Source: Echiichthys vipera
Taxonomy: Eukaryota; Chordata; Actinopteri; Perciformes; Trachinidae
DNA: 64,000 nucleotides
Direction of reading: 5' to 3'
Assembly: GCA_963691815.1 (NCBI GenBank)
Contig: OY829660.1
Location: forward strand, 2,964,966-3,028,965
The notes under the pieces were generated by a model that saw only the letters and a list, made by a program, of their open reading frames with translations, made no database searches and was not told the DNA's origin. Shown here in pieces: positions 11,300-24,005 of this stretch. Both the position numbers and the translations under genes were made by a program. The number at the start of each line of letters is the position of its first letter. The first letter of the stretch is position 1.

Positions 11300-11760
11300 C
11301 GCTCACCGTAACAAACACAGGTAGGACCTAGGAGTACAGACGCCACTCAGAGGTAGAATCAGGAATCACAGTTTGTACACGGTTATCAGTGCACTCGGGC
11401 AAAAGTAGACATATCCAATCAGCGAAGGCGAGGTCAAAATACAAAAACTGCTCAAAAACTACAAATACTCACAAGAGAAAAACACCAGGGATCGCTGGAA
11501 CGCTGACGCAAGGGACAAGACGACCTCGCAACAAAGAGAGGGAACACAGACTAAATACTCCGGGGGAGGGGAGACAGAGGGACACAGGTGCAGCACACGG
11601 GGGTGGGGCTGGGATCCACACAGGTGACAAACAGCAGGGCAGGAAGACTGGAGAGAGCCCTGGAACGAGAGAGACCTTGGAAAGACTGAGACGCTGGGGA
11701 ACACATGTCGTAAAACAGCACTAACCACCAGGACGGGGCGTGACACTCACACCACCTTTC
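11300..11760 (-). repeat. Possible LTR-like fragment
   Basis: Purine-rich stretch ending AGGACGGGGCGTGACAC. Its reverse complement starts GTGTCACGCCCCGTCC, similar to fish Gypsy LTR borders. No second LTR, no coding. Confidence 0.3.
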
Positions 11761-11993
11761 ACAGCACCTTTCCTGTGCTATTAACACTGACCTCGATGAT
11801 GTAAGGCTTTAAACACAGTCTTTTAATGAGCACTTCTCCACATCAGAAGTGCTATCTGCAGCACTTCCCCGTGGGTGACAGACGCTGCCTGCAGCCTGAG
11901 ACAGAAGGGACGCAGGACACCGGGTGTGGAATGCCACTGGGCTGGAAGTGCACTGCCTACATTTCAAAAGAGCTCTGCATTTTTGTAAATCTC

Positions 11994-12681
11994 TCATCTC
12001 ATCTTCAGCCTCTTATCCGGGGTCGGGTCGCGGGGGCAGCAGCTTTAGCAGGGGACCCCAAACTTCCCTTTCCCGGGCCACATTAACCAGCTCTAACTGG
12101 GGGATCCTGAGGCGTTCCCAGGCCAGTGTGGAGATCTAATCTCTCCACCTGGTCCTGGGTCTTCCCCGAGGCCTCCTCCCAGCTGGACGTGCCTGGAACA
12201 CCTCCCTAGGGAAGCGCCCAGGGTTCATCCTTACCAGATGATCCTGAACCACCTCAACTGGCTCCTTTCAACGCAAAGGAGCAGCGGCTCTACTCCGAGT
12301 TCCTCACGGATGCTGAACTTCTCCCCCTCTCTCTAAGGGAGACTCCAGCCCCCCTCCTGAGGAAACACATTTCACACGCTTGGACCCGCGACCTGGTTCT
12401 TTGGGTCCTGACCCAGCTTTCATGACCACAGGTGAGGGTAGGAACCAGGACTGAGCGGTAGATCCAGAGCTTTGCCTTCCTCAGCTCTCTTTTCATCACA
12501 ACGGTGCGGTAGAGCGACTGCAGCTCCGCCCCCGCTGCTCCGATTCTCCGGCCAAACTCACGCTCCATCGTCCCCTCACTCGTGAACAAGATCCCGAGGT
12601 ACTTGAACTCCTTCCCTTGGGGTCAGGACTCATTCCCTACCTGGAGTAACAATCCACCGGTTTCCTGCTGAGAGCCATTTA
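11994..12681 (-). mobile_element. LINE 3' end (reverse transcriptase C-terminal fragment)
   Basis: On the minus strand it reads FTSEGTMEREFGRRIGAAG and KAKLWIYRSVLVPTLTCGH, the end of a non-LTR retrotransposon reverse transcriptase, then a 3' UTR ending in GATGAGATGAG. It is 5' truncated and carries a frame change shared by all copies in the window. Confidence 0.75.
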
Positions 12682-13303
12682 CATTTCTTGTAAATGCACA
12701 GGTAAAATAAGCCCGGACTTTTTATTTTGATGAAGTTCTGAAGATCTGATTTTATTGTGGTTCTTCTGTGTTGATCCTGTATTTTGCCTTATGCCCTTGT
12801 TGTGACTTGTCTGTGGAAAGCGCCGTAGAAATACATTTTACTTCCCCACTGACTAACCCAAGAGATTCGAAGATGTTATTTCTAATTTCAGGGTGACAGC
12901 GTGACTAAACCAGCACTCCCCGATCACCCCCTGCACAAGCACACTCTCTCTCTCTCTCCGGTCCCCTTCTCTGAGCTGGATCAAAACACACCTCAGCACT
13001 TTTTCAGCACCTACAGTATCTTTAAGCATAAAGACAGAAGACACATAGAGATGCAAATATCCATTCAAACACTAAATAGAAATGTTTTCAGTCTGTTCTA
13101 ATCACTGCAATCCAGAAACCCCGGGCACTCGAGGGCCAGCCCTTGTAAAAACAATCATAAACAAATCAAATCAAGAAATAGTCTCAAAGAAACCTGGAAG
13201 CAAACTCTTAAACCAGAGGGAGGAGGTTGTTGTACTCACCACTCTTTCCCCAGAAGACAGAAGAAGCTCAAGCCGTGACTATTCTAAGTGCTATGTCATT
13301 TCC

Positions 13304-13438
<135 letters not shown>

Positions 13439-13654
13439 GCAGCAGCTTTACAACCTGATGGATGAACTATTGGAAACTTCCTGATAGGACTTTCACTCCA
13501 GGGCAGGTTTCAGTACCTTATCACATGTGGCCAACATTTCATTTACAGCTATATAATAATAATAATAATAATAATAATTATAATGTACTTTATTTATCTC
13601 CTCTGGGAAATAAATGTTTCATTCTCTTCTTATTTTTCTTGATTTACACAACTC

Positions 13655-15125
13655 CGGGCAACTGGAGCAACAAAACACCAGGAACAGTCACAGGTCGACA
13701 GGGAAACACTAGGAACAGTCACAGGTCGACAGGGAAACACCAGGAACAGTCACAGGTCGACAGGGAAACACAAGGAACAGTCACAGGTCGACAGGGAAAC
13801 ACTAGGAACAGTCACAGGTCGACAGGGAAACGGGCAACAAAACACCAGGAACAGTCACAGGTCGACAGGGAAACGGGCAACAAAACACCAGGAACAGTCA
13901 CAGGTCGACAGGGAAACGGGCAACTGGAGCAACAAAACACCAGGAACAGTCACAGGTCAACAGGGAAACGGGCAACAAAACACTAGGAACAGTCACAGGT
14001 CAACGGGCAACAACACACTAGGAACAGTCACAGGTCAACAGGGAAACGGGCAACTGGAGCAACAAAACACTAGGAACAGTCACAGGTCGACAGGGAAATG
14101 GGCAACAAAACACTAGGAACAGTCACAGGTCAACAGGGAAACGGGCAACTGGAGCAACAAAACACTAGGAACAGTCACAGGTCGACAGGGAAATGGGCAA
14201 CAAAACACTAGGAACAGTCACAGGTCGACAGGGAAACGGGCAACTGGAGCAACAAAACACAAGGAACAGTCACAGGTCGACACGAAAACACTAGGAACAG
14301 TCACAGGTCGACAGGGAAACACAAGGAACAGTCACAGGTCGACAGGGAAACGGGCAACTGGAGCAACAAAACACAAGGAACAGTCACAGGTCGACACGAA
14401 AACACTAGGAACAGTCACAGGTCGACAGGGAAACACAAGGAACAGTCACAGGTCGACAGGGAAACGGGCAACTGGAGCAACAAAACACAAGGAACAGTCA
14501 CAGGTCGACAGGGAAACGGTCAACAGGAGCAACAAAACACTAGGAACAGTCACAGGTCGACAGGGAAACGGGCAACTGGAGCAACAAAACACAAGGAACA
14601 GTCACAGGTCGACAGGGAAACGGTCAACAGGAGCAACAAAACACTAGGAACAGTCACAGGTCGACAGGGAAACGGTCAACAGGAGCAACAAAACACTAGG
14701 AACAGTCACAGGTCGACAGGGAAACGAGCAACTGGAGCAACAAAACACTAGGAACAGTCACAGGTCGACAGGGAAACACAAGGAACAGTCACAGGTCGAC
14801 AGGGAAACACAAGGAACAGTCACAGGTCGACAGGGAAACGGGCAACTGGGGCAACAAAACACTAGGAACAGTCACAGGTCGACAGGGAAACGGGCAACAA
14901 AACACTAGGAACAGTCACAGGTCGACAGGGAAACGGGCAACTGGAGCAACAAAACACCAGGAACAGTCACAGGTCGACAGGGAAACGGTCAACAAAACAC
15001 AAGGAACAGTCACAGGTCGACAGGGAAACGGGCAACTGGAGCAACAAAACACAAGGAACAGTCACAGGTCGACAGGGAAACGGGCAACTGGAGCAACAAA
15101 ACACTAGGAACAGTCACAAATAGGT
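13655..15125. repeat. 1.47-kb minisatellite with 31/41/50-bp units
   Basis: A 31-bp core (GGAACAGTCACAGGTCGACA plus GGGAAACAC..) repeats throughout. Units are 31 bp, 41 bp (with GGGCAACAAA inserted) or 50 bp (with GGGCAACTGGAGCAACAAA inserted) in a mosaic order. GTCGAC is present in most units. The open frames through it are repeat artefacts. Confidence 0.95.
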
Positions 15126-15837
15126 CGACGGAGGAGTGAGAGGAAAAACATCGACACAAGGATGAAGCCAGCCCTGCTACACGCTACGTGCTACCGCTCC
15201 TGCTGCTGCTGCTCCTGCTGGAGTATCTGCAATAACGATCCGGCCCCGAATGAGACTCAGGACCGGCTTAATCTACAGGGAGGCAGGAGATTAGTGCCAA
15301 CGAGAAACACCTGGATCGACCTGTGACAGGGAAACACAGAGAGGAGAGCACATACAGGGAGACACAGACAGAGGGAGACAAACACACAGAGACGAAGAAG
15401 GAGAGGAGGGCTGCACAGAGGGCTGCACAGATCCCGCCTCCTCTCATACCCGTTGAGCTGATATCCTGTTCCCGGTGGCTCCCGGCTCAGTCCTCTTGGG
15501 CCCCCAGAGCAGGAGGAACACTGAAACCCTTCTCTCTACACACAAATGGCTCAGCTTATAGGACTTTTTGATTGCTATTGGAAAAAACACTCAAATTACA
15601 ATAATACAAAGAGTCATTTCTCAGAGGCTGGGACTCGTCAGCGTGGTCAGATGCGTACATGAACTGATGGGATGTATAATCTGAGCACATTATAGCACTC
15701 ACATGATGCTTTGTAAATCAGTCGTGTATCTAAAGGCAGTCATGTATCACAGCTATGGTCTTGATGAGTCAGAAGGACGCTTACTGAAACTGTTCCACCT
15801 CCACAAAAATAACCTCAAGAGGAATCACTACACCACC

Positions 15838-17990
15838 ACTACTACACAGATGATCATGCATTCCTTTGTTAGCGTTTGAACAAAGACAATGAAATGACAA
15901 CTGAGCAGGTCGTGAGTTCAGGCAGGCCACAGAGTCGAGCTCCCGTCCCAGCTGCATCGGCTGTCAGTCAGCCAATGGATCAGCGGTTAAACCCAGCTGC
16001 TCGCTCAGCTCATGGATCAGCTGATTCCCTTTCCATGCGTTCAACTGTTAAACGCCTGCCTGCCATCGCTGCTCCATTTGAACACCACTCGCTTTGCTAC
16101 CTGCCTCCACCCCAGCTTCTCCTTTAATGCCGTCTGACTCTCAGGGTGGTTCCTGTTGCGGTTGTTAAGGTGGAGGTGTGGGGGTTCTGGTTCTGTCAGT
16201 AGCCTCCTCTCTTCCTTTGTGTGTGAGTTTGTCTCCCTCTGTCTGTGTTTCCCTGCATGTGTTCTTTCCCTTGTCTTTGTCCAGGTCCGGTAGGCGTTTC
16301 CCCCCCAAGCTGCAGCCCGTTACGCTGATCACCTGTGCCACCATATATACCTTTAGCTGACAGGCACGCAGCGCCGGACCACTGTCGACCCACTACTGGT
16401 AAAACTATTCACCCCCGGATTGGGGTCCCCTTTCTGGTTGTGGTTTTCACGCTCCCCATATTAAGGTTACTAATCGTGTTGTTCTTTGTTTCTCCGTAGT
16501 TTCCCGTGTTCCCGTTTCCCGTCTGTCTCCCTGATCTTCCGTCGTCTTCCTGTTCCTTTGTTTTGTACTTTTACTTTTTGTCTGTGTCTGCATCGGGTCC
16601 ACTTTTTGTGTTATACCTGAGCCGTTCATGAGAGAATCACTACTACACAGATGATCATGCATTCCTTTGTTAGCGTTTGAACAAAGACAATGAAATGACA
16701 ATTGAGCAGTGCGTGAATTCAGGCAGGCCACAGAGTCGAGCTCCCGTCCAAGCTCCGTCGGCTGTCAGTCAGCCAATGGATCAGCGGTTAAATCGTGAAT
16801 CGTGTTTGTTTTCTGTTTTCTCCGTAGTTTCCCGTGTTCCCGTTTCCCGTCCGTCGTCTCCTCCTTCCTGTTGTTTTCCCCGGTCGTGTTGTGATTGGTT
16901 CTGGAGAGTCTCTCCCTCTCCTCTTTAATCGTTGTTTCTGTCTCCCTCTGTCGATGTCTTTCTGTATGTGCTTTCTTTCTGTTCTCTGGTTTGAGTTGGT
17001 TTTCCTGGCAGGTGATCCTTGTTAGCATTGATCACCTGCCACTCTGTATACCAACCCGGTCCTGAGCCTTAGGGTGCACTCACACTGTCCTTCCGCACCG
17101 CGACCCGGGCTTTAGGGTACTTGTCCCCCCCTCCCTCACCCCCCGCGCCCCAGCCCCGTTTGTACTCACACTGCCTGGGCCTCGGCATGAATGCTTCTTG
17201 CTGTCCATACATCATCACGCCGTAACACGTCACACACGTGTGTGTGGCTTTGTTTCCAGATCTTTCCGTAGACCTCTGAGTTTTTGTGCGTCTTGTCGAC
17301 TGTTTTTGAATCTTTTCATCGACCAAATCTGCAGTAAACACTCCACCTCCACATCACACCAACGTGAACCGTTCGCCGCCATTGTTTGAAATGTCCGCGC
17401 ATGGTCCCTCCTTCTTTTTTCTATGTCCCAACAGGCGCACAGGAAATGACCTCAGAACCGCCGTAGGCCTCGTGCTCGTGCATGTGAAAACGGCTCTACA
17501 AAAGCCCACCTCTTTCAAGCGGGCCGTCCGCAGTTATGCGTGGAACGGGTGCACTCACACTGCTTAAACATACTAGGCTTTAGCTGAAAAAAACGGTTTT
17601 GGCCCGGTACAGAAGGACAGTGTGAGTGCGCCCTTACTCAGTGCCCGATCATACCCTCTACATACCCTGATGTCTCCCTGTGTACCTGTTCCTCTTGTGT
17701 CCGTTCATCGTGTCAGTTTTTATCAGTTCTCTTCGTGTTTTTCCTTTGTGTTTAAAGCACCTTTTAGTAAATAAGTTTTATTAAATTTGTTAATACCGTC
17801 TCCTGAGTTCTGTGTCTGCATGTGGGTCCCCTCCTCCGTCGTCACACATGACGGATCCTCTTGTTAGTTATAGTATCTGTTTCTCTCTGTAGTGTTTTGC
17901 GTTTGCTTTGTACTTTTACTTTGTGTCCGTGTCTGCATCGGGTCCGCCATTTTTGTGTGTTATCCCTGAACCGTTCATGACACATACCTC
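15838..17990. repeat. Cluster of LTR-like fragments with a 150-bp direct repeat
   Basis: 15838-15990 and 16643-16795 are direct repeats (GATCATGCATTCCTTTG...CAATGGATCAGCGGTTAAA). Between and after them are LTR-like stretches with TATA-like boxes and ends resembling TCTGCATCGGGTCC (about 16588, 17930) and TCTGCATGTGGGTCC (about 17814). MITE copy E sits inside. I interpret this as broken Gypsy-like LTR sequences, with no pol domain. Confidence 0.45.
17072..17633 (-). mobile_element. Harbinger-type MITE, copy E
   Basis: 562 bp, TTA target duplications (17069-17071, 17634-17636). The interior lacks the TGACGTCA stretch. It is inserted in an LTR-like sequence, so it is younger than that element. 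Confidence 0.88.
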
Positions 17991-18291
17991 CAATAAGGTG
18001 GTCCGAGGCTTGGGTGGTTGAATGTGATGCGACGCTGAATGAAGTGCACAAACGTCGCAATATCATCTTAATCTGAATAACAGTTACGATAATCTGATTA
18101 CAGCAACTCTGAGGTAATTCCTTCCAGATCTCAGATTTCATTTGATATTATTTTATTCACGTCTGTGGATGACGTAACCCTGGCATCATGGTACAATCCG
18201 CTGCTCCATAGAACAGATCTGCGGACGTGCTGCTCTCTGTCTGCCCAACAACTGCACTGCAGCACCAGCTTACGTAACGCCCTCTTCTGTC

Positions 18292-18292
<1 letters not shown>

Positions 18293-18327
<35 letters not shown>

Positions 18328-18332
18328 ATGTG

Positions 18333-18390
<58 letters not shown>

Positions 18391-18486
18391 CCTGTGTGTG
18401 TGCCTGTGTGTACGTGATGTGCCTGTGTACGTGATGTGCCTGTGTGTGTGCGTGTTTGTGTACGTGATGTGCCTGTGTGTGATGTG

Positions 18487-18543
<57 letters not shown>
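18293..18543. repeat. Interrupted (GT)n microsatellite
   Basis: About 250 bp of GT with repeated GTGATGTGCCTGTGT interruptions. Confidence 0.95.
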
Positions 18544-18544
<1 letters not shown>

Positions 18545-18649
18545 TGGTAAAGCTTAGAAGTTGCGCAACAGAAATAATGCAACAGAATGAGCATTGGCAG
18601 CAATATCCTGTTACAGTCGATCAGTTATTGCAGTAAATATACAAGATGA

Positions 18650-18925
18650 CACCGCCACAGAGACCCCCCCCAACCCGGGCAGACAGGAGCCTCCGCACCG
18701 AGGTGCAGAGCCCTCTAGTCGCCCGGGCCAGACCAGAGACAACTCCCAATACTTTAGGCCCCCTGAGGAAACACTGGAGACTAAAAACTGTTGTCTAAAA
18801 CAGTAAAAGGTTCAAATATGGAGGCTAAAAACAGGAGGGACTAAAACATAAAAGCATGAAGGCTAAAACACAGAGATTAAAACAGTAAAGAAGGATAAAA
18901 AGCGCTCAGATTAGCACCTCCTAAA
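18650..18925. repeat. Dispersed repeat, copy 2
   Basis: Same orientation as 7451-7740, with a short internal deletion. Confidence 0.65.
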
Positions 18926-19299
18926 AGAAATCAATTATCGAGGGATATTTGTTTGTGTGTTTTAAAGTAAGTATATCATTTGTAAGTACTATTTTTTGTT
19001 ATTTATAATATTTGGAATGAAAGCAATGTCCAATATCAAGGACAGTGGCGTGTACAGGGTCAATTCAACGGAAAAATATCATCATGTCACTGTAAGGTTT
19101 TCCCAGTTGTCCTTATAAAATGAGGAAAAGTCATTAAATATGAAGCAGAAAAACAAACAGATGTTTTTAGAGATGTTAAACATTGAATTGGGTCAAATTG
19201 ACCCCAAGGAGAACAGGAGGGTTAAGTCAACACAGTGTGGAAGGAGCAAATGCATGATTCACTGTAACAACATTTAACACTGCGCTTTCCTGGGGTTAT

Positions 19300-19433
19300 T
19301 ACGGTAGAGGCCCCGGCTGCGCAGACTACGCCCCCTTCGGTTCAGCCAGTGCCCACCGGGAACCACAGAGCAGTCTGCCCGACCCCTCCGACTGTCCTCC
19401 TGTGGCTGTGACTGACCAAGACACAACTGACAG
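19300..19433 (+). promoter_or_regulatory. Candidate AGL promoter and non-coding first exon
   Basis: A GC- and CpG-rich stretch on the AGL strand about 5.7 kb before the first coding exon ends in a good splice donor (GACAG|GTGAGT at 19434), and CpG-rich sequence continues to about 19740. Vertebrate AGL genes start with non-coding exons separated by large introns, so this is a plausible exon 1. There is no TATA box or conserved coding to confirm it. Confidence 0.35.
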
Positions 19434-19439
19434 GTGAGT

Positions 19440-20200
19440 GGGGACATGTTGAAAGGGTCTCTGTCTCACGTTAGTGCGCGTCTACCAGTTCTATCCCCGG
19501 CTGTGCGTAAACGCTCTTCACGCTCTTCACGTTGCGCCTCAAAGTTGCATTTTTTACATCCGAACATGGGGAAATACTCTCCCGGTTGTTTGGAGACGAC
19601 GCATGTTCACGACCATGAACCCTAATGTGTACATTTATGTATGAGCCACCCTGCGTTACCTTCTTCAATGCATTTCCAAGTTGACGGCCCCGCCCACTAC
19701 AGTGCATTCCGGTCGGGGCCGACTGCACCGAAGTAGCGCCTGCACCACAGGTTATTGCTGTTGCTTTATGGGAATAACGGGCCTTTGGTAAATTATACCT
19801 ATGCCGAATTGTAAATTGCATACTAACAATCACATCAGAGTGTTGTATTGTGTTGTTATGGGGAATGAAGGTGTGTTTATAAGCGAGGCAACCTTAAATA
19901 CACACTTTTTTTGAATGGACTTTGGCGTCCAGCTTCAAACGGGACATTAGCCTCGCAGGCTCCTGCACCGTCGTGGAGAGTGGCTCTCTACCTTCACTTT
20001 GACATTGTACGTCTGTCTGTCCGTGTGTCACTCACGCTGTGTCGGGACATGAACTCGATGTGCCGGGCGTGCTGCACAGTCCGGAGGGAGGGTTTTATAA
20101 ATAGTGTGACATTAAACGGCTGGATTCCTGACCTTGTTCTGGTCGGACGGACGCACTGCGCAGACTCAGACGGAGGCTCCAGGGGCTGGGTGCATTGACA
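19440..20200. other. CpG-rich to AT-rich region after the candidate AGL first exon
   Basis: CpG-rich to about 19740, then unremarkable. No coding recognised. Confidence 0.35.
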
Positions 20201-20206
20201 CGATCC

Positions 20207-21190
20207 GGTGTTGTGCCGTACTCTGCACCCCTGCTGTGCAATGCACCCCCCCACATTACAGGTGCTGGATCAGAAGGCTGTTGTTTCCACCTATAGGAGT
20301 AGTTATTATAGTAACCCACAACAGTCAGAACATTGGTTACTTACAGTCTTTAAACTATTTTAAAGAGTTAAAATCACAAACTTGGACAATAGTGAACACA
20401 AAACAACACCTTTTTGTGTGTTCTGTGGAAATAAACTGCAGCCATAATTAAATAAATGAGTTAAATGGATCTTTAGAGCAAGTTGAATGTGTTTGACTCA
20501 GTGTTTCCTAAATATAATCCCAGCTTTTCTTTAAATTCACAGGTTCAAAAGTGTGTTTTTAATGTGGTTACCTGTGTATGAGCTGCTCCTATAGGTGGAA
20601 ACAACAGCCTTCTGATCCAGAACATCACCTGTAATGCGAGGGGGTGCATTTCACGGCAGGGGTGCAGAATACAGCACAACACCGTTTCATGTCACAGTCC
20701 ATCATTTACATACACAGCCTCATCCGTCCTTACATTTCCAACATTAACAACCAAAGTCATGCTCTCACATCCCAGCATTCTGGATCAGAAGGCTGTTGTT
20801 TCCACCTATAGGAGCAGTTTAAATACAGCTAACCACATTAAAAACACACGTTTGAACCTATGAATTTAAAGAAAAGCTGGGATTATATTTAGGAAACGCT
20901 GAGTCAAACACATTCAACTTGCTCTAAAGATCCATTTAACTCATTTATTTAATTCTGGCTGCAGTTTATTTCCACTGAACACACAAAAAGGGGTTGTTTT
21001 GTGTTCGCTATTATCCGAGTTTGTGATTTTAAACTCTTTAAAATAGTTTAAAGACTGTAAGGAACCATTGTTGTGACCGTTACCGTGGGTTACCTGTGTA
21101 TAAACTACTCCTATAGGTGGAAACAACAGCCTTCTGATCCAGAACATCACCTGTAATGCGAGGGGGTGAATTTCACACCGGACCGTGTGC
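20207..21190. repeat. Pair of foldback elements in inverted orientation
   Basis: Two units (about 20207-20690 and 20776-21190), each with long terminal inverted repeats containing TGGATCAGAAGGCTGTTG and CCTATAGGAG, lie head to head. Their interiors are mutual inverted repeats of about 370 bp separated by about 130 bp. The whole stretch could form a large cruciform. Confidence 0.75.
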
Positions 21191-21524
21191 ATGGCTATTC
21201 CTGTGCTATTGTTCAATACTATCTATGGCACCTCCATGTCCATGAAGGAGTTCCAGGAAGTTCCTAGCCAAATGTACTTGAGCGTGTTTTTTCCTACAGT
21301 ACGTGATTCGACTTGATTTGAGTGTGTTTGATTCTTTGATCAGTGTGATGTCCCGTCTTCCAAGAGCGTGTTGAGTTACTAGTTTATGTTACTCTGCATT
21401 GCACACTGTGATGAAACACATATGCTACAGACAAATGATGAACCCAGATCCTTTACTGAACTAGAAGTTGTATACCTGCACTTTCCATTATGTGGCCAAA
21501 AGACGCTTTTGTAAACAAATCGAT

Positions 21525-21693
21525 GCATCTCGATGACGTCATCAATGCGTGTGACGTGTTAGGGCGCGGTGACGTATAGGCAGCAAGAAGCATTCTCCGA
21601 GGCCCAGGTAGTGTGAGTACAAACGGGCCTGGAGGGGGGGACAAGGACCCTAAAGCACGGGGCACGGGACGGACGGACAGTGTGAGTGCGCCC
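21525..21693 (+). mobile_element. Harbinger-type MITE, copy F (right end only)
   Basis: Right-hand part of the element, from just before TGACGTCA to the TIR at 21693. The left side is missing. Confidence 0.8.
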
Positions 21694-21769
21694 TCAGTCT
21701 GATGTATGGCCAATTATCATAATGTTATTGTTTATCTTAGCAATCGTGTAGTTGCTCATGTCACAGCCC

Positions 21770-22112
21770 AGCTCAAGGGAATGACAGAGGACAGGAGAGG
21801 TCCCTGGTTCAAATCCCAGCTGGGGCTCTTCTGTGTGGAGTTTGCATGTTGTCCCCGTGTCTGCGTGGGTTTTCTCCGGGTTCTCCGGTTTCCTCCCACA
21901 GTCCAAAGACGTGCAGGTGTTCGGTTCATTGATGACTCTAAATCACCCGTAGGTGTGAATGGTTGTCTGTCTCTGTTCGTCTCTATGTGTCCTGTGATAG
22001 ACTGGCGTCCTGTCCAGGGTGGACCCCGCCTCACGCCCGTAGTCAGCTGGGATCGGCTCCAGCGCCCCGCAACCCCGACAGGGACAAGCAGTTGAAGATG
22101 AATGAATGAAAT
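21770..22112 (+). mobile_element. tRNA-like SINE (TGAATGAA-tail family)
   Basis: Plus-strand copy with CCTGGTTCAAATCCCAGC (B-box-like), the common body and an ATGAATGAATG tail. Confidence 0.7.
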
Positions 22113-22299
22113 GAATGTGAGTGAGTCATCAGTAGTGAGTGCTGTGTGTGGATGAGTGGAGAATGTGGTGTACCTTCAAAGCAAACGAACATACGTTAAG
22201 GCGGAGAGAGGGAGCATGGGTGATAATCATTACACTGATCACCTCCTGGGAGCCTGGCAATCAGGAGGTGCCGGAGGGCTGTCACACCCCACTCACCGC

Positions 22300-22520
22300 G
22301 GGGTTCACCGCATAACCTGAAAGACAACAATCGTTACATGGGTGGAAGCCTAAGTTACACAACCAAACAGTTACCCAAAAAAAACAAGCGCGGGTTGCTA
22401 AGGCAATGGGAACACGGGGAAGAGCATCAGCAGCTACGTTATTCTGGCCTTTGATGTGTCGAATATCCAGGTGATAAGGCTGCAGACACACAAAGCCCAT
22501 CTCATCAACTGCTGATTGGG
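22300..22520 (-). pseudogene. Gypsy-type RNase H fragment
   Basis: Minus-strand translation YHLDIRHIKGQNNVAADAL then PRVP matches the C-terminal end of retrotransposon RNase H. The rest of pol is missing. Confidence 0.6.
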
Positions 22521-22717
22521 ATTTGCGTATTTGGTCGCAGTCTGGAGCCCTGAAACAGACAAGAAACAAAAATGGGACTTCCTAGTCTCAACAGAAGGAT
22601 CCAGAGAACAAAGAGTTAGTGAGCGGCTTGCTCCATAGCTGCTCATCTCATCCTTGGAAGCCTCCATGTTGTTTACACTCAACAGTCTCTTCTGTTTCAC
22701 TTCAATCTGCCTCGAAA

Positions 22718-23036
22718 CCAGGAGCCAAAACGTGTGCTAAAGTGTCCTCTAGGAGCCAAAACGTGTGCTTAAGTGTCCTCTAGGAGCCAAAACGTGTGCT
22801 TAAGTGTCCTCTAGGAGCCAAAACGTGTGCTAAAGTGTCCTCTAGGAGCATAAACGTGTGTTAAAGTGTCCTCTAGGAGCCAAAACGTGTGCTAAAGTGT
22901 CCTCTAGGAGCCAAAACGTGTGCTAAAGTGCCCTCTAGGAGCCAAAACGTGTGCTAAAGTGTCCTCTAGGAGCCAAAACGTGTGCTAAAGTGCCCTCTAG
23001 GAGCCAAAACGTGTGCTAAAGTGTCCTCTAGGAGCC
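22718..23036. repeat. 31-bp tandem repeat, about 10 copies
   Basis: Unit AGGAGCCAAAACGTGTGCTA plus AAGTGTCCTCT. Flanked by direct repeats of about 107 bp (22589-22695 and 23048-23154). Confidence 0.95.
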
Positions 23037-23289
23037 CGGTCCATATTCAACAGAAGGATCCAGAGAACAAAGAGTTAGTGAGCGGCTTGATCCATAGCTG
23101 CTCATCTCATCCGTGGAAGCCTCCATGTTGTTCACACTCAACAGTCTCTTCTCGTTGCATCACACTTGGAGCAGCCTCAAAACATCCTTAAAGGAGTTTG
23201 CCACGTGTTTAACACACTTTAGTTTAAAAAACAGGTTAAAAATGCATTTAAGAAACTACAGATGCTTAAGTCCAACTGGGAGGAAGAGG

Positions 23290-23480
23290 TTTGTTTTTGT
23301 TTCAGGGGGTTTTCACACCTGCCTTGTTTAGTTCAGTTGAATCGAACCGCGGAGCATTTACCCCCTTGTTGTGGTTCGTTTGGGCAGGTGTGAACACTCC
23401 CACTCAGGTGTAGAGCAAAACAACCGGACCAAGACCACCTCGAGGCATCGCACTCTGGTACACTTCGGTAGGCTCTGTTT
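23290..23480. repeat. Possible DNA-transposon remnant
   Basis: GGTTTTCACACCTGCC near the left and GGGCAGGTGTGAACACTCC further in form an imperfect inverted repeat of a common fish type. No ORF. Confidence 0.35.
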
Positions 23481-24005
23481 ACGGTGAGAACGTGATCCGA
23501 CCCAACGACCAGGTGTACTCTGTAAGTTTGAACTCAACAGCTGCTGAAGTCTTGTCCGCTTTGCAATCTGCCGTGCAGCAGAGATCCATCCATGGGCAGA
23601 GCATGCACACCGTAGCAGCTTGCGTAGGAGTAGCAGCAGCTAGCCAGAGACCCGCACAGCATTGTCTTCTCACAGAAATATCCTGCATCTCCGTGGTTAA
23701 GCAGCTGCGGCTAAAGTCTCAGTTAGCAGAGCAGACGAGGCAATGTCTGGCAATGATTTCAGTGAAACGAGCTGGTTTGACCACGGAGATATGAGACATG
23801 GCTAGCTTGAATGTTGGCAGAAATTTGCACTCGTCCAGAACACACACAGGACCTTCTTCCTGTATTTACGCTCTTGCTTCCGCTCCAGACACCTGCGACC
23901 AATACAATGAGTGCACATTGCCACGTGGTTTGAAGTGATGCATTTTGGTTTGCTTGCATTTTTCTCTGTGTAAAAAGAAACTGAACCAAGGGGAAAATGC
24001 TCTAA

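Noticed and set aside
13462..13986. 174-codon open frame
   Set aside because: It runs through the minisatellite and only repeats TPGTVTGRQGN-like peptides.
13655..15125. Regular repeats resembling a CRISPR array
   Set aside because: Units have no unique spacers, lengths are 31/41/50 bp built from the same sequence, and the genome is a vertebrate; this is a minisatellite.
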